DNA from: Sphingobium sp.
GTDB lineage: Bacteria; Pseudomonadota; Alphaproteobacteria; Sphingomonadales; Sphingomonadaceae
DNA: 64,000 bases
Direction: 5' to 3'
Assembly: GCA_023266575.1 (NCBI GenBank)
Contig: JAHFPV010000005.1
Coordinates: 62,001-126,000 of the forward strand
The notes beneath the pieces are model-generated. The model was not told the origin of the DNA. It made no database searches and saw only the letters and a list, made by a program, of their open reading frames with translations. Position 1 is the stretch's first letter. Every line of letters starts with the position of its first letter. Made by a program: the position numbers and the translations under genes. Positions 1 to 10,617 of this stretch are shown in pieces.

Positions 1-1283
1 CGGTCGCCGATTCGCGGCCCTCGCTCGTCGCCTGCGCGACCAAGATCGGCTATGGTTCGCCCAACAAGGCAGGCACGTCGGGCGTCCACGGTTCCGCGCT
101 GGGCGAGGCCGAGGTCGCCGCCGCGCGCGAATTTCTGGGCTGGGACGCGGCACCCTTTGTTATTCCGACGGACATTGCTGCCGCCTGGAAGGCGATTGGC
201 GCCAAGGGCGGCGATGTTCGCACTGCGTGGGAAGCTCGGCTTGCAAGCCATGAGAAGGGAGCGGAATTTACGCGCCGCATGGCTGGCGATCTGCCCGCCG
301 ATTTCTCGCTCGAAGCCTATATCGACAGCCTGATCGCCGCGCCGCAGAAAGTCGCGACCCGCAAGGCCAGCGAACTGACGCTAGGCGCGATCAACGACCT
401 GCTGCCCGAAACGCTGGGCGGTTCGGCGGACCTCACCGGCTCCAACAATACCAAGACCAAGTCTACCGGTCCGCTGACGAAGGATGATTATTCGGGCCGC
501 TATGTCTATTATGGCATCCGCGAATTCGGCATGGCCTGCGCGATGAACGGCATGGCGCTGCACCGCGGCGTCATCCCCTATGGCGGCACTTTCCTGGTCT
601 TTTCCGACTATATGCGCGCCGGCATCCGCCTCGCCGCGCTCCAGCAGCAGCGCGTCATCCATGTGCTGACCCATGACAGCATCGGCCTTGGCGAAGATGG
701 CCCGACCCATCAGCCGATCGAGCATGTCATGTCGATGCGCATGATCCCCAACCTGGACGTCTATCGCCCCGCCGACATTGTCGAGACGGCGGAATGCTGG
801 GAACTCGCCTTGAAGGATGCGACCGGCCCGTCGGTGCTGGCGCTGACCCGCCAGAACCTGCCGCAGCTGCGCACCGAAAAGGCTGAAAATCTGTCGGCCA
901 AGGGCGCCTATCGCCTGCGCGCCGCCACCGCCGACCGCAAGGTCGTGCTGATCGCCACTGGTTCCGAAGTCGAAATCGCGGTCGATACCGCCAAGGCGCT
1001 GGAAGAACAGGGCATTGGGGCCGATGTCGTGTCCATGCCAAGCTGGGCGCATTTCGAGGCGCAGCCGCAGTCCTACAAGGACGATCTGCTGCCGCACCAT
1101 GTGCTGCGCGTATCGATCGAGGCGGGGACGACCTTTGGCTGGGAACGCCATACCGGCATCGCGGGCCTGCGCTTTGGCATCGACAGCTTCGGCGCGTCGG
1201 CCCCGGCGGAAGCGCTTTACGACCATTTCGGCCTGACCGCCGCAAAGATTGCGCCGCAGATCGTGGCCGCTCTCAACAACTGA
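1..1283 (+). CDS. tkt: Transketolase, C-terminal two thirds (5' end outside window)
   Basis: Thiamine-diphosphate enzyme of the pentose phosphate and Calvin-type sugar shuffles, moving two-carbon ketol units between sugar phosphates. The frame is open from base 3 and gives 426 residues. The first readable part ([21 protein letters not shown], then [11 protein letters not shown]) is the classic transketolase stretch that lies about 230 residues into the full protein, so roughly one third is missing. The cofactor-binding half ([52 protein letters not shown]) and the C-terminal domain are complete. It is followed 29 bases later by gap on the same strand, the usual tkt-gap-pgk-fba cluster of alphaproteobacteria. 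The start cannot be seen. Confidence 0.97.
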   Translation, partial: VADSRPSLVACATKIGYGSPNKAGTSGVHGSALGEAEVAAAREFLGWDAAPFVIPTDIAAAWKAIGAKGGDVRTAWEARLASHEKGAEFTRRMAGDLPADFSLEAYIDSLIAAPQKVATRKASELTLGAINDLLPETLGGSADLTGSNNTKTKSTGPLTKDDYSGRYVYYGIREFGMACAMNGMALHRGVIPYGGTFLVFSDYMRAGIRLAALQQQRVIHVLTHDSIGLGEDGPTHQPIEHVMSMRMIPNLDVYRPADIVETAECWELALKDATGPSVLALTRQNLPQLRTEKAENLSAKGAYRLRAATADRKVVLIATGSEVEIAVDTAKALEEQGIGADVVSMPSWAHFEAQPQSYKDDLLPHHVLRVSIEAGTTFGWERHTGIAGLRFGIDSFGASAPAEALYDHFGLTAAKIAPQIVAALNN

Positions 1284-1312
1284 CCGAACAACAACTTCAG
1301 GAGGCTAGTGCA

Positions 1313-2323
1313 GTGGCAACGAAGGTAGCAATTAACGGTTTCGGACGTATCGGTCGCCTGGTGGCGCGCGCCATCCTTTCGCGCACTGACCATGACCTGG
1401 AACTGGTCAGCATCAACGATCTGGGCGACGTCAAGTCCAACGCCCTGCTGTTCAAGCGCGATTCGGTGCATGGCAACTGGAAGGGCGACGTCAGCGTCGA
1501 TGGCGATTTTCTGGTCGTCGATGGCAAGAAGATCAAGGTGACCGCGGAGCGCGACCCCGCCAACCTGCCGCACGCAGCGCTGGGCGTCGAAATCGCGCTG
1601 GAATGCACCGGCATCTTCACCGCCAAGGACAAGGCAAGCGCGCATCTGACCGCTGGTGCGAAGCGCGTCATCATTTCCGCGCCCGGCACCAATGTCGATC
1701 GCACCGTTGTGTTCGGCGTCAACCATGACGCGCTGACCGCCGATGATATCGTCATTTCCAACGCCAGCTGCACCACCAACTGCCTGGCCCCGCTCGCCAA
1801 GGTGCTGAACGACGCCATCGGCATCGAAAGCGGCTTCATGACGACGATCCACAGCTACACCAACGACCAGAACACGCTGGACCAGCTGCACAGCGACATG
1901 CGCCGCGCCCGCGCCGCTGCCCTCTCGCAGATCCCGACCTCTACCGGCGCTGCCCGCGCGGTGGGTGAGGTTCTGCCTGAACTCAAGGGCAAGCTGGACG
2001 GTTCGTCGATCCGCGTGCCGACGCCCAATGTCTCGGTCGTCGATCTGAAGTTCATTCCGAGCCGCCCGACCACGAAGGACGAAGTCAACGCCCTGCTGAA
2101 GGCCGCGTCGGAATCCGGTCCGCTCAAGGGCGTACTGGGCTATTCGGACGAGCCATTGGTCTCGATCGACTATAATGGCGATCCGCGCAGCTCGACCGTC
2201 GACAGCCTGGAAACCGCCGTGGTCGATGGCAAGCTGGTCCGTGTGCTCAGCTGGTACGACAATGAATGGGGCTTCTCGAACCGCATGATCGACACCACCG
2301 GCGTGGTGGCGAAGTTCCTGTAA
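1313..2323 (+). CDS. gap: Glyceraldehyde-3-phosphate dehydrogenase, type I
   Basis: Converts glyceraldehyde 3-phosphate, NAD(P)+ and phosphate to 1,3-bisphosphoglycerate in the cytoplasm. The 336-residue protein opens with the Rossmann motif [11 protein letters not shown] and carries the catalytic motif [11 protein letters not shown] with the nucleophile at Cys153, followed by HSYTNDQ and the C-terminal [13 protein letters not shown] signature. The start is GTG, chosen because a perfect AGGAGG (1299-1304) lies 8 bases upstream and the frame opens exactly with [11 protein letters not shown]. It sits between tkt and pgk, so it probably belongs to one glycolytic/pentose-phosphate operon, though a palindromic repeat separates it from pgk. 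Confidence 0.98.
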   Translation: MATKVAINGFGRIGRLVARAILSRTDHDLELVSINDLGDVKSNALLFKRDSVHGNWKGDVSVDGDFLVVDGKKIKVTAERDPANLPHAALGVEIALECTGIFTAKDKASAHLTAGAKRVIISAPGTNVDRTVVFGVNHDALTADDIVISNASCTTNCLAPLAKVLNDAIGIESGFMTTIHSYTNDQNTLDQLHSDMRRARAAALSQIPTSTGAARAVGEVLPELKGKLDGSSIRVPTPNVSVVDLKFIPSRPTTKDEVNALLKAASESGPLKGVLGYSDEPLVSIDYNGDPRSSTVDSLETAVVDGKLVRVLSWYDNEWGFSNRMIDTTGVVAKFL

Positions 2324-2336
2324 GGAACATATAAAT

Positions 2337-2434
2337 CCGTTCGCCCTGAGCGAAGTCGAAGGGCTCGGCTGAGCGTAGCGAAGCCACTTCGCCTTCGCTC
2401 AGTAAAGGGCTTCGACTTCGCTCAGCCCGAACGG
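2337..2434. repeat. REP-like nested inverted repeat between gap and pgk
   Basis: The outer arms (2337-2365 and about 2406-2434) share the core CTTCGACTTCGCTCAG in opposite orientation. An inner pair (TGAGCGTAGCGAAG and CTTCGCCTTCGCTCA) forms a second stem, so the whole unit can fold as a cruciform or long mRNA hairpin. The core is the kind of extragenic palindrome found in many copies in sphingomonad chromosomes (established for the group; copy number not checked here). It fills nearly the whole gap between gap and pgk and could stabilise the upstream mRNA or attenuate pgk. Confidence 0.8.
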
Positions 2435-2457
2435 GTTGGGAACATAGGAAAATTCCA

Positions 2458-3660
2458 ATGACCAAGCCGTTCAAGACACTCGACGATATGGGCGACATCC
2501 ACGGCAAGGTCGTGCTGGTGCGCGAGGATCTGAACGTGCCGATGCAGGACGGTTCGGTCAGCGACGATACCCGCCTGCGTTCGGCCATGCCGACCGTGCT
2601 GGAATTGGCCGATCGTGGTGCGAAAGTGCTGATCCTCGCCCATTTCGGTCGTCCCAAGGGGCAGAAGAACCCCGAATATTCGCTGTCCAAGATCACCCGG
2701 CCCTTGAGCCAGGTGCTGGGCCGTGAAGTGCAGTTCGTCCCTGATTGTCAGGGGGACGCGGCGACCGATGGCATCGCGGTGATGCGTCCTGGCGACATTG
2801 CGATTTTGGAAAATACCCGCTTCCACGCGGGCGAGGAAAAGAACGATCCCGTTCTGGTCGATGCGATGGCGGCGATTGCCGACCTTTATGTCAACGACGC
2901 CTTCTCCGCCGCACACCGTGCCCATGCCTCGACCGCGGGGATCGCGCACAAGCTGCCGTCGTTCGCGGGCCGCGCGATGGAGCGCGAACTCGATGCGTTG
3001 CAGGCCGCGCTCGGCACCCCGGTCAAGCCGGTGGCCGCTGTCGTGGGCGGCGCGAAAGTCTCGACCAAGCTCGACGTGCTGAACCATCTGGTCACCAAGG
3101 TCGATCATCTGATCATCGGCGGCGGCATGGCCAACACCTTCCTCCACGCGCGTGGCGTCGATATCGGCAAGTCGCTGTGCGAAAAGGATCTGGCCGCCAC
3201 CGCGGACGCCATTTTCGACGCGGCGGAAGCGGCCGGTTGCACCATCCATCTGCCCTATGACGTGGTGGTCGCGAAGGAATTTGCCGCCAACCCGCCATCG
3301 GTCCGCACCTGCAACGTCCATGAAGTCGCGGCCGACGAAATGATCCTCGACGTCGGCCCCGCCGCCGTAGAAGCGCTCGCCGATGTCCTCAAGACCTGCC
3401 GCACGCTCGTGTGGAACGGGCCATTGGGTGCGTTCGAAATTCCCCCGTTTGACACCGCAACGGTGGCGCTCGCCCGCACGGCGGCGGCGCTGACCAAGGA
3501 AGGGCAGTTGACCTCGGTCGCCGGTGGCGGTGATACTGTGGCAGCCCTCAACCATGCAGGGGCAGCAGCCGATTTCACCTTCGTTTCGACGGCGGGCGGC
3601 GCGTTCCTGGAATGGATGGAAGGCAAGGATTTGCCGGGCGTAAAGGCTTTGATGGCCTGA
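2458..3660 (+). CDS. pgk: Phosphoglycerate kinase
   Basis: Transfers the acyl phosphate of 1,3-bisphosphoglycerate to ADP, the first ATP-yielding step of lower glycolysis, and runs in reverse in gluconeogenesis. The 400-residue protein has the family signature [14 protein letters not shown] near residue 20, the substrate-binding [11 protein letters not shown], the basic [13 protein letters not shown] segment, [13 protein letters not shown], and the C-terminal nucleotide-binding [11 protein letters not shown] followed by [15 protein letters not shown]. The length is normal. The ATG has AGGA (2447-2450) a few bases upstream. It is cotranscribed in orientation with gap and fba and is separated from gap by the REP-like element. 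Confidence 0.98.
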   Translation: MTKPFKTLDDMGDIHGKVVLVREDLNVPMQDGSVSDDTRLRSAMPTVLELADRGAKVLILAHFGRPKGQKNPEYSLSKITRPLSQVLGREVQFVPDCQGDAATDGIAVMRPGDIAILENTRFHAGEEKNDPVLVDAMAAIADLYVNDAFSAAHRAHASTAGIAHKLPSFAGRAMERELDALQAALGTPVKPVAAVVGGAKVSTKLDVLNHLVTKVDHLIIGGGMANTFLHARGVDIGKSLCEKDLAATADAIFDAAEAAGCTIHLPYDVVVAKEFAANPPSVRTCNVHEVAADEMILDVGPAAVEALADVLKTCRTLVWNGPLGAFEIPPFDTATVALARTAAALTKEGQLTSVAGGGDTVAALNHAGAAADFTFVSTAGGAFLEWMEGKDLPGVKALMA

Positions 3661-3728
3661 CGACCGGTCAACGGTGGCACCGCCTTGGAGAGGGCGGCGC
3701 CATCTCCATTAAGAGAGAGTATGTGCAG

Positions 3729-4634
3729 ATGCTGGATCAGGTTCAGAAGCAGAAGATTGCGACAGGCGAAGGCTTTATCGCCGCACTCGACCAGAGCGGC
3801 GGGTCAACGCCCAAGGCGCTTAAGGGCTATGGCATCGAAGAGGGTGCTTGGGGCTCTGACGAGGAAATGTTCGGCCTGATCCACGCGATGCGCAGCCGCA
3901 TCATCACTTCGCCCGTGTTCACCGGCGACAAGGTGCTGGGCGCGATCCTGTTCGAGCGCACGATGGACGGCACCGTCGATGGCAAGCCGACCCCGCAGGC
4001 GTTGATCGAGCGCGGCGTCGTGCCCTTCATCAAGATCGACAAGGGTCTGGAGGATGAGGCGAACGGCGTTCAGGTGATGAAGCCCAATCCCGACCTCGAC
4101 GTGCTGCTCCACCGCGCCAAGGCGCTGGGCGTGTTCGGGACCAAGGAACGCTCGGTCATCAACCTGGCCAACCGCGACGGCATTGCCGCCGTCGTCAAGC
4201 AGCAGTTCGAAATTGGTCAGCAGGTGCTTGCCGCCGGCCTCATGCCGATCATCGAACCCGAAGTGAACATCAAGTCGCCCGAACGCGCCGAGGCCGACGC
4301 GATCCTGCTTGACGAACTGGTCAAGGCGCTCGACGCGCTGCCCGCCGATCAGCAGGTGATGTTGAAGCTCTCGCTGCCGGTGCAGCCGGGCCTGTTCGAC
4401 CCGCTGGTCGATCATCCCCGTGTGCTGCGCGTCGTGGCACTGTCGGGCGGCTTTGCCCGTCCCGAAGCCTGTGTCGAACTGGCCAAGAATCGCGGCATCA
4501 TTGCCAGCTTCAGCCGCGCGCTGCTCAACGACCTGCGTCACCAGATGAGCGACGATGAATTCAACGCATCGCTGGGCGAAGCGATCGACGAAATCCACGG
4601 CGCATCGGTCGCCAAGACGGCGGTCGCGGCGTAA
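3729..4634 (+). CDS. fba: Fructose-bisphosphate aldolase, class I
   Basis: Schiff-base aldolase interconverting fructose 1,6-bisphosphate with dihydroxyacetone phosphate and glyceraldehyde 3-phosphate. The 301-residue protein matches the short bacterial class I family: GFIAALDQSGGSTPKALKGYG near the N terminus, LFERTMDG, VPFIKIDKGL, PIIEPEVNI, and MLKLSLPVQ, whose lysine is the likely Schiff-base residue. The frame is open further upstream (to 3612, inside pgk), but the conserved protein begins at ATG 3729; a GTG two codons earlier (3723) is possible. A purine run AGAGAGAG (about 3712-3719) serves as ribosome site. A metal-free class I enzyme in place of the more usual class II is common in this lineage. 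Confidence 0.95.
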   Translation: MLDQVQKQKIATGEGFIAALDQSGGSTPKALKGYGIEEGAWGSDEEMFGLIHAMRSRIITSPVFTGDKVLGAILFERTMDGTVDGKPTPQALIERGVVPFIKIDKGLEDEANGVQVMKPNPDLDVLLHRAKALGVFGTKERSVINLANRDGIAAVVKQQFEIGQQVLAAGLMPIIEPEVNIKSPERAEADAILLDELVKALDALPADQQVMLKLSLPVQPGLFDPLVDHPRVLRVVALSGGFARPEACVELAKNRGIIASFSRALLNDLRHQMSDDEFNASLGEAIDEIHGASVAKTAVAA

Positions 4635-4657
4635 CGGGGTAGTTTGATTACAGGCTG

Positions 4658-4778
4658 ATCCTCCCCTTTAAGGGGAGGTGTCGGGCCGAAGGCCAGACGG
4701 AGGGGTGTCACCCTATCGATAGCTCGATACCCCTCCGTCATCGCTACGCGCTGACACCTCCCCTTGCAGGGGAGGATG
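4658..4778. repeat. Palindromic intergenic repeat between fba and thiE
   Basis: Two small hairpins (CCTCCCCTTTAAGGGGAGG around 4660-4678 and CCTCCCCTTGCAGGGGAGG around 4757-4775) bracket an inner inverted pair, GACGGAGGGGT and ACCCCTCCGTC. The whole unit is an imperfect palindrome about 120 bases long. It has the look of a dispersed alphaproteobacterial extragenic repeat rather than a simple terminator, because no T run follows. It separates the glycolytic genes from thiE. Confidence 0.75.
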
Positions 4779-4830
4779 ACGGGCAAGCCAGAGGCTTTCG
4801 TTACGATGCTGGCTGGGCTAACACCCCGGC

Positions 4831-5547
4831 ATGACCGATTTTACCGATGAAGAGCTGGCGCTCGACCCGCATTTTGCCGATCAGTTTGAACAGGGTTTCC
4901 GCCCCGCCTGCCAGCTTTACCTGATATCCCCGCCCAGCATCGACGCGACCTTCGTGGACGCCTTGGCTGCCGCGCTTGACGGCGGCGATGTCGCTGCGTT
5001 CCAGTTGCGCCTGAAAGGGCTGAACGACGACGCGATCGCAGACCTTGCCGCGCCGTTGCAGGCGCTCTGCGCCGATCGCGACGTCGCCTTCATCATCAAC
5101 GACAGCGTCGCGCTGGCGCAGCGGCTCAGCGCCGACGGTGTGCATCTGGGGCAGGGCGATGGCGATCCGCGGGAGGCCCGCAAAATCCTCGGCCCAAAGG
5201 TGCAGATCGGCGTCACCTGCCATGACAGCCGCCATCTGGCGATGGAAGCGGGGGAGGCGGGAGCCGACTATGTCGCGTTCGGCGCTTTCTACCCTACGAC
5301 GACCAAGGATGTGCTGCACCACGCCGAACCTTCGATCCTGGGCTGGTGGACCACGATTTTCGAGCTGCCTTGCGTCGCGATCGGTGGCGTGACGGCGGAC
5401 AATGCAGCGCCGCTGGTGGCGGCAGGCGCGGATTTTCTGGCGGTCAGCAGCGCGGTGTGGAACCATCCGGCGGGGCCGGGCGCTGGCGTCGCAGCGTTTG
5501 CCGACGTGCTGCAACTTTCCCGCAACGGAGCGCCGGAACCCAAATGA
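4831..5547 (+). CDS. thiE: Thiamine-phosphate synthase family protein
   Basis: Condenses HMP-pyrophosphate with thiazole phosphate to give thiamine monophosphate. The 238-residue TIM-barrel protein shows the family landmarks in order: FQLRLKGL (about residue 57), [24 protein letters not shown] (about 88-112), [30 protein letters not shown] with the PTTTK phosphate loop, and [30 protein letters not shown]. About 30 extra residues precede the usual start of the domain. A TenI-type paralogue cannot be excluded by eye, but the PTxTK and DGVHLGQ signatures favour ThiE. It overlaps the next gene by 4 bases (ATGA), implying translational coupling. Its place next to glycolytic genes, with no other thi genes in view, fits synteny remembered from related bacteria. 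Confidence 0.88.
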   Translation: MTDFTDEELALDPHFADQFEQGFRPACQLYLISPPSIDATFVDALAAALDGGDVAAFQLRLKGLNDDAIADLAAPLQALCADRDVAFIINDSVALAQRLSADGVHLGQGDGDPREARKILGPKVQIGVTCHDSRHLAMEAGEAGADYVAFGAFYPTTTKDVLHHAEPSILGWWTTIFELPCVAIGGVTADNAAPLVAAGADFLAVSSAVWNHPAGPGAGVAAFADVLQLSRNGAPEPK

Positions 5548-6167
5548 CCATCATCGTCCATCACCTCAACAACAGCCGGTCGCAACGCATCCTCTGGCTG
5601 CTGGAGGAACTGGGCGACCCCTATGACGTCGTCCGGTACGAGCGCAACGCCAAGACGATGCGCGCGCCCGCCGCGCTGCGCGCCATCCATCCGCTGGGGC
5701 GCTCTCCGGTGGTGGAGGTGGACGGTCACGCGCTGATCGAAACCGGCGCGATCATGGACTATCTGGTCGCCCGCGCCGGACGCTTCGGCCCGCCCGCCGA
5801 TGCGCCGGGCGCGATCCGCTACCGCCAATATATGCATTATGCCGAAGGATCGATGATGCCGCCGCTGCTGGCGCTGCTCATCATCGGCAAGCTCGGCCTG
5901 CTCGGTCGCCCCGCGCGGCCCACGGTGCAGCGGATGCTGGACGATCATCTCGACTGGCTGGAAAGCGAATTGGCGTCGCGCCCGTATTTTGCCGGTGACA
6001 GTTTCACCGCCGCCGACATGATGATGAGCTTTCCGATCGAAGCCTCCCGCTCGCGCGGTGGCCTGAACGACTCGCGTCCCGCTATCCTGCGCTGGCTCAG
6101 CGAGATGCAGGCGCGCCCGGCCTATCAGGCTGCCCTCGCCGCGGGCGGTCCCTATGCTTACGCCTGA
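5544..6167 (+). CDS. Glutathione S-transferase family protein
   Basis: A 207-residue cytosolic GST. The N-terminal thioredoxin-like half has [17 protein letters not shown], with a Ser-x-Arg pair at the glutathione-activating position, [13 protein letters not shown] with the cis-proline, and [12 protein letters not shown]. The helical C-terminal half has [27 protein letters not shown], the N-capping box of the family. Substrate is unknown. Start is the ATG at 5544 that overlaps the thiE stop; the open frame extends further upstream inside thiE but without GST homology. The 3' end overlaps the peptidase gene by 14 bases, so thiE, this gene and the peptidase are probably one transcript. Confidence 0.92.
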   Translation: MTIIVHHLNNSRSQRILWLLEELGDPYDVVRYERNAKTMRAPAALRAIHPLGRSPVVEVDGHALIETGAIMDYLVARAGRFGPPADAPGAIRYRQYMHYAEGSMMPPLLALLIIGKLGLLGRPARPTVQRMLDDHLDWLESELASRPYFAGDSFTAADMMMSFPIEASRSRGGLNDSRPAILRWLSEMQARPAYQAALAAGGPYAYA

Positions 6168-7410
6168 TCGCCGCACTGTGCTCGCCTCCATGGCGGGGCT
6201 GGCGGCAAGCGCGGTCACGCCGCGCCTGTTCGCGCAGGAGCGGGCGACGGAAGCCTTGACGCCGCTCACCGGCAACATCGCACCGATCGGCCGCCCCGAA
6301 CGCGCCGATCGCCTGACCCGCGCACAGGCCATGATGCAGCGCGCGGGGATCGATGCGCTGCTGATCGAGCCGGGCGCAAGCCTTGTCTATTATACGGGCG
6401 TCCGCTGGTGGCGCAGCGAACGGCTGACTGCCGCCATCATCCCCGCGACCGGCGCGCCGCTGATCATCTGCCCCTTTTTCGAGAAGCCCTCGATCGAAGA
6501 ATCGCTCGGCATCCCGGCGGAGGTCCGCGTCTGGCAGGAGCATGAAAGCCCCCACGCGCTGATCGCCACTTTCCTCAAGGAGCGGGGGCTGGCGCGCGGT
6601 CGCATCGGCATCGAGGAAACGGTGCGCTATTTCGCCGTCGATGGCCTGAAGGCCGCGCTGCCCGGCGCAACCCTGATCCCCGACAGCGTCACCCGCACCC
6701 TGCGGATGCGCAAGACGCCCGCCGAAATCGCGCTGATGCAGGCAGCCGCCGACGTCACCATGGCCGCCTATCGCTGGACCTATCCGCAGGTGAAGGCGGG
6801 CATGACTCCCGCCGACATCGCCGCGCTGATGACCGCGGCCACCACCGCGCTGGGCGGCAAGCCCGAATTCAATCTCGTTCTGCTCGGCGAGGCGGCTGCC
6901 TATCCCCATGGCTCCGGCAAGCCGCAAGCCGTGCGGGCAGGCGAAGTCGTGCTGATGGACTGCGGCTGCACCGTCGGCGACTATCAATCCGACATCAGCC
7001 GCACCTTCGTCCACGGCGCACCCCCCACCGCGCAACAGCGCAAGGTGTGGAACGACGTATCGCGCGGACAGAGCATCGCGATCAAGGCGGCAAAGCTCGG
7101 CGCGCCCGCAGGCTCCGTCGATGACGCAGTGCGCAGCTGGTATGAGACGCAGGGCTACGGCCCCGGCTACGCGCTCCCCGGCCTGTCCCACCGCACTGGC
7201 CATGGCATCGGCATGGAGGGGCATGAGCCGGTCAACCTGGTCCATGGCGAAACCACCAAGCTGGACGTCGGCATGTGCTTTTCCAACGAACCCGGCCTGT
7301 ATCTGCCCGGCGTGATGGGGGTGAGGATGGAGGATTGCTTCCACATGACCGCTCAGGGACCAGCATGGTTCTCCAAACCACCGGTGTCGATCGAGGAACC
7401 GATTGGGTAA
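6154..7410 (+). CDS. Exported M24-family peptidase (Xaa-Pro aminopeptidase/dipeptidase type)
   Basis: A 418-residue creatinase-fold metallopeptidase. Residues 1-28 ([21 protein letters not shown]...LFAQ) form a likely Tat signal: twin arginine, then a mild hydrophobic stretch ending in a signal-peptidase-like site. The mature part has the N-terminal creatinase domain and a pita-bread catalytic domain with metal ligands visible as LMDCGCTVGDYQSDISRTF (two Asp), LSHRTGHGIGMEGHE (His), FSNEPGLYLPG (Glu) and GVRMEDCF (Glu). It is predicted to act in the periplasm on N-terminal X-Pro peptides; actual specificity is unproven. It overlaps the GST gene by 14 bases. Confidence 0.9.
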   Translation: MLTPDRRTVLASMAGLAASAVTPRLFAQERATEALTPLTGNIAPIGRPERADRLTRAQAMMQRAGIDALLIEPGASLVYYTGVRWWRSERLTAAIIPATGAPLIICPFFEKPSIEESLGIPAEVRVWQEHESPHALIATFLKERGLARGRIGIEETVRYFAVDGLKAALPGATLIPDSVTRTLRMRKTPAEIALMQAAADVTMAAYRWTYPQVKAGMTPADIAALMTAATTALGGKPEFNLVLLGEAAAYPHGSGKPQAVRAGEVVLMDCGCTVGDYQSDISRTFVHGAPPTAQQRKVWNDVSRGQSIAIKAAKLGAPAGSVDDAVRSWYETQGYGPGYALPGLSHRTGHGIGMEGHEPVNLVHGETTKLDVGMCFSNEPGLYLPGVMGVRMEDCFHMTAQGPAWFSKPPVSIEEPIG

Positions 7411-7422
7411 GATGCAATCACG

Positions 7423-7884
7423 TTGCCGCAAATGAGGCTGAATGCTCCTATGCTTCGAGGCTTTTTTGAAGCTGTGTTGTGGGGAACACTCGCTGGAGTG
7501 GCCTTTCCCGCGATCTTTTTGGTGATCGCCATTTTGGGTTCGTTCCCGTTTAGTGGTGATGCAAGATCGGCGATTGGGATCGTTATCATGATGATCATAA
7601 TCCCCTTGGTGCTTGTATTTCTGTCAGCCGTCGCGGTTGGCATACCAGTCACGCTTATTCTCAAAAGATGGAAGTTAGAAAGTGAGACTACCTATCTTTG
7701 GGCTGGAGCGTTGACTGGCTTTCTTGTTCCAGGGATTATTCTTGCGACCGTCGAACAAAATATCGACGTATTTTTCAGGGCCGTTCCTGCCGGCATATTA
7801 GGTGCGCTAAGCGGCACGATTACTGGTCGCACATGGTGGCGTAGCTATAGGTGTGAAATGAATGAAACGGGTGGTTTGAATTGA
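7423..7884 (+). CDS. Small hydrophobic membrane protein of unknown function
   Basis: A 153-residue frame starting at TTG 7423, with in-frame ATGs at 7432 and 7450 as alternatives; no strong ribosome site marks any of them. It contains about four membrane segments: AVLWGTLAGVAFPAIFLVI, then IGIVIMMIIIPLVLVF running into LSAVAVGIPVTLIL, LWAGALTGFLVPGIILA, and AVPAGILGALSGTITG. No catalytic motif or known family is recognised. Base composition is clearly AT-richer than the surrounding genes (for example the stretch 7561-7680), which suggests recent acquisition or a lineage-specific insertion between the peptidase gene and alaS. Confidence 0.7.
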   Translation: MPQMRLNAPMLRGFFEAVLWGTLAGVAFPAIFLVIAILGSFPFSGDARSAIGIVIMMIIIPLVLVFLSAVAVGIPVTLILKRWKLESETTYLWAGALTGFLVPGIILATVEQNIDVFFRAVPAGILGALSGTITGRTWWRSYRCEMNETGGLN

Positions 7885-7955
7885 ACACCCTCATCAATCA
7901 CACAAGCCGAAAAGCCCCGCTTGTGCGGCGGGCCGCTTCCCACTAAATCGCCCCC

Positions 7956-10613
7956 ATGACATCGACCAACGACATTCGCCGCTCCTTCCTCGACTATTTC
8001 GGGGCCAACGGCCACACCATCGTTCCGTCCGCGCCGCTGGTGCCGCACAACGACCCGACCTTGATGTTCGTCAATGCGGGTATGGTGCCGTTCAAGAATG
8101 TCTTTACCGGCCTTGAAACCCGCCCCTACAAGACCGCGACGTCGAGCCAGAAGTCGGTCCGCGCGGGCGGCAAGCATAATGATCTTGACAATGTCGGCTA
8201 TACCGCGCGCCACCATACTTTCTTTGAAATGCTGGGCAATTTCAGCTTTGGCGACTATTTCAAGGAACAGGCGATCACCCACGCCTGGACCCTGCTGACC
8301 AAGGAATGGGGGCTTCCGGCCGACAAGCTGACTGCGACCGTCTATCACACCGATGACGAGGCGTTCGACCTGTGGCGCAAGATTGCGGGCCTGCCCGAAC
8401 ATCGCATCATCCGCATCCCGACCAAGGATAATTTCTGGGCGATGGGCGACAGTGGCCCCTGCGGTCCCTGTTCGGAAATCTTCTACGACCATGGCGACCA
8501 TATCTGGGGCGGCCCGCCCGGCAGCCCGGAGGAGGATGGCGACCGTTTCGTCGAGATCTGGAACCTGGTGTTCATGCAATATGAGCAGGAAGCCAATGAG
8601 ATCGTCAGCGAACTGCCCAAGCCTAGCATCGACACCGGCATGGGGCTGGAGCGCATCGCCGCCGTCATGCAGGGCGTCCACAACAATTACGACACGGACA
8701 CATTCAAGGCGCTGATCGCCGAAAGCGGGGCGATCACCCGCACCGCGACCGACGGCGATCTTCAGGCCAGCCACCGCGTCATCGCCGATCATCTCCGTTC
8801 GACCAGCTTCCTGATCGCCGATGGCGTGCTGCCCGCCAATGAAGGGCGCGGCTATGTGCTGCGCCGGATCATGCGCCGCGCGATGCGCCATGCGCACATC
8901 ATCGGCGCCAAAGACCCGCTCATGTATCGCCTGGTCGGCAGCCTCGTCTCCGAAATGGGCGGGGCCTATCCCGAACTGGTCCGCGCCCAGCCGCTGATCG
9001 AGGAAACACTGCTGCGCGAGGAAACCCGTTTCCGCAAGACGCTGGAAAACGGCCTGCGCCTGCTTGATGAAGCGACAACCGGCATGGCGGAGGGCGGCAC
9101 GCTGCCCGGCGAAACCGCGTTCAAACTCTACGACACGTTCGGCTTCCCCTATGACCTGACCGAGGACGCATTGCGCACCCAGGGTCTGGGCGTCGACCGC
9201 GCCGGTTTCGACGCCGCCATGGCTGAACAGAAAGCCGCCGCCCGCGCCGCCTGGAAGGGATCGGGCGAAAAAGCGTCGGACGACATCTGGTACGACATTG
9301 CCGAAACCCTCGGCAGCACAGAATTTGTCGGTTACGCCTCGACCAAGGGCGAAGGCGAAGTGCTGGCCATCGTCAAGGACGGCGCGCGCGTCGATAGCGC
9401 CACGGTCGGCGACAGCGTTGCGATCATTACCAACCAGACGCCTTTCTATGGCGAAAGCGGCGGGCAGAATGGCGATGCTGGGACGATCACCTCGCTCGGC
9501 GGTCTGTCCGCTGACGTTGCCGATACATCCAAGCCGTTGGGTCGCCTCCACGCGCACCAGGCCGTGATCAGCGCGGGCAGCATCAAGGTCGGCGATACGG
9601 TTCAACTGAGCGTTGATGTCGATCGCCGCGACCGCATCCGCGCCAACCACAGCGCCACCCACCTGCTCCACGCCGCGCTGCGCAAGGAACTGGGCGCGCA
9701 TGTGACACAAAAGGGCAGCATGGTCGCCGCCGATCGCCTGCGCTTCGACTTCTCGCACCCCGAAGCCCTGACCCATGCGCAGATCGCGAAGGTCGAGGCG
9801 GACGTGAACGCGCAGATCCGCCATAATGAGGAGGTCACGACTCGCCTCATGACGCCCGACGACGCGATTGCGGCGGGCGCGATGGCGCTGTTCGGCGAGA
9901 AATATGGCGATGAGGTCCGCGTTCTTTCCATGGGGAAGGGCGACGATACGCACTATTCGGTCGAACTGTGCGGCGGCACCCATGTCCGCGCGACGGGCGA
10001 TATCGCCTTGCTCAAGATCGTGTCGGAAAGCGCCGTTTCCAGTGGCGTACGCCGGATCGAGGCCTTGACCGGGGAGGCCGCGCGCCTTTGGCTGGTCGAT
10101 CGGGAGGATAAGCTCCGCCAGTCCGCCGCGACGCTCAAGACATCGCCGGAAGATGTGCCAGCCCGCATCGCCGCGCTGGTCGAGCAGAGCCGCAGGCTGG
10201 AACGCGAACTGGCCGAAGCCAAGAAGGCACTGGCGCTGGGCGGCGGCGCGTCGGGCGCGGCCCCGGCTGGTCCCGAACAGGTCGGCAATGTCAGCTTCAT
10301 GGCGCAGGTCATCGATGGCCTGGACCCCAAGGAATTGCGCGGGATCGTTGACGGCAATAAAAAGACGCTGGGCAGCGGCGTGTCGGCGATCGTCGCCGTG
10401 GTCGATGGCCGCGCCACCATCGCCGTGGGCGTCACTGACGATCTGACCGGCACGATCAGCGCGGTCGATCTGGTCCGTGTCGGCGTGGAAGCGCTGGGCG
10501 GCAAGGGCGGCGGTGGCCGTCCCGACATGGCGCAGGGCGGCGGACCGGACGGGGACAAGGCGGCGGCGGCGATCGACGCGGTCAAGGCCCGACTTGCGGG
10601 GAGTCCCGGCTAA
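7956..10613 (+). CDS. alaS: Alanyl-tRNA synthetase
   Basis: Charges tRNA-Ala and edits mischarged Ser/Gly. The full-length protein is 885 residues. The class II catalytic core occupies about residues 1-240, with [22 protein letters not shown] at the start, [19 protein letters not shown] (motif 2) and [10 protein letters not shown]-like motif 3 ([15 protein letters not shown]). The editing domain has the zinc motifs [11 protein letters not shown] and [12 protein letters not shown] at about residues 565-680. The C-terminal oligomerisation/C-Ala region ends in a glycine-rich [16 protein letters not shown] stretch as usual. hflX follows after 4 bases. Confidence 0.98.
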   Translation: MTSTNDIRRSFLDYFGANGHTIVPSAPLVPHNDPTLMFVNAGMVPFKNVFTGLETRPYKTATSSQKSVRAGGKHNDLDNVGYTARHHTFFEMLGNFSFGDYFKEQAITHAWTLLTKEWGLPADKLTATVYHTDDEAFDLWRKIAGLPEHRIIRIPTKDNFWAMGDSGPCGPCSEIFYDHGDHIWGGPPGSPEEDGDRFVEIWNLVFMQYEQEANEIVSELPKPSIDTGMGLERIAAVMQGVHNNYDTDTFKALIAESGAITRTATDGDLQASHRVIADHLRSTSFLIADGVLPANEGRGYVLRRIMRRAMRHAHIIGAKDPLMYRLVGSLVSEMGGAYPELVRAQPLIEETLLREETRFRKTLENGLRLLDEATTGMAEGGTLPGETAFKLYDTFGFPYDLTEDALRTQGLGVDRAGFDAAMAEQKAAARAAWKGSGEKASDDIWYDIAETLGSTEFVGYASTKGEGEVLAIVKDGARVDSATVGDSVAIITNQTPFYGESGGQNGDAGTITSLGGLSADVADTSKPLGRLHAHQAVISAGSIKVGDTVQLSVDVDRRDRIRANHSATHLLHAALRKELGAHVTQKGSMVAADRLRFDFSHPEALTHAQIAKVEADVNAQIRHNEEVTTRLMTPDDAIAAGAMALFGEKYGDEVRVLSMGKGDDTHYSVELCGGTHVRATGDIALLKIVSESAVSSGVRRIEALTGEAARLWLVDREDKLRQSAATLKTSPEDVPARIAALVEQSRRLERELAEAKKALALGGGASGAAPAGPEQVGNVSFMAQVIDGLDPKELRGIVDGNKKTLGSGVSAIVAVVDGRATIAVGVTDDLTGTISAVDLVRVGVEALGGKGGGGRPDMAQGGGPDGDKAAAAIDAVKARLAGSPG

Positions 10614-10617
10614 CCCC

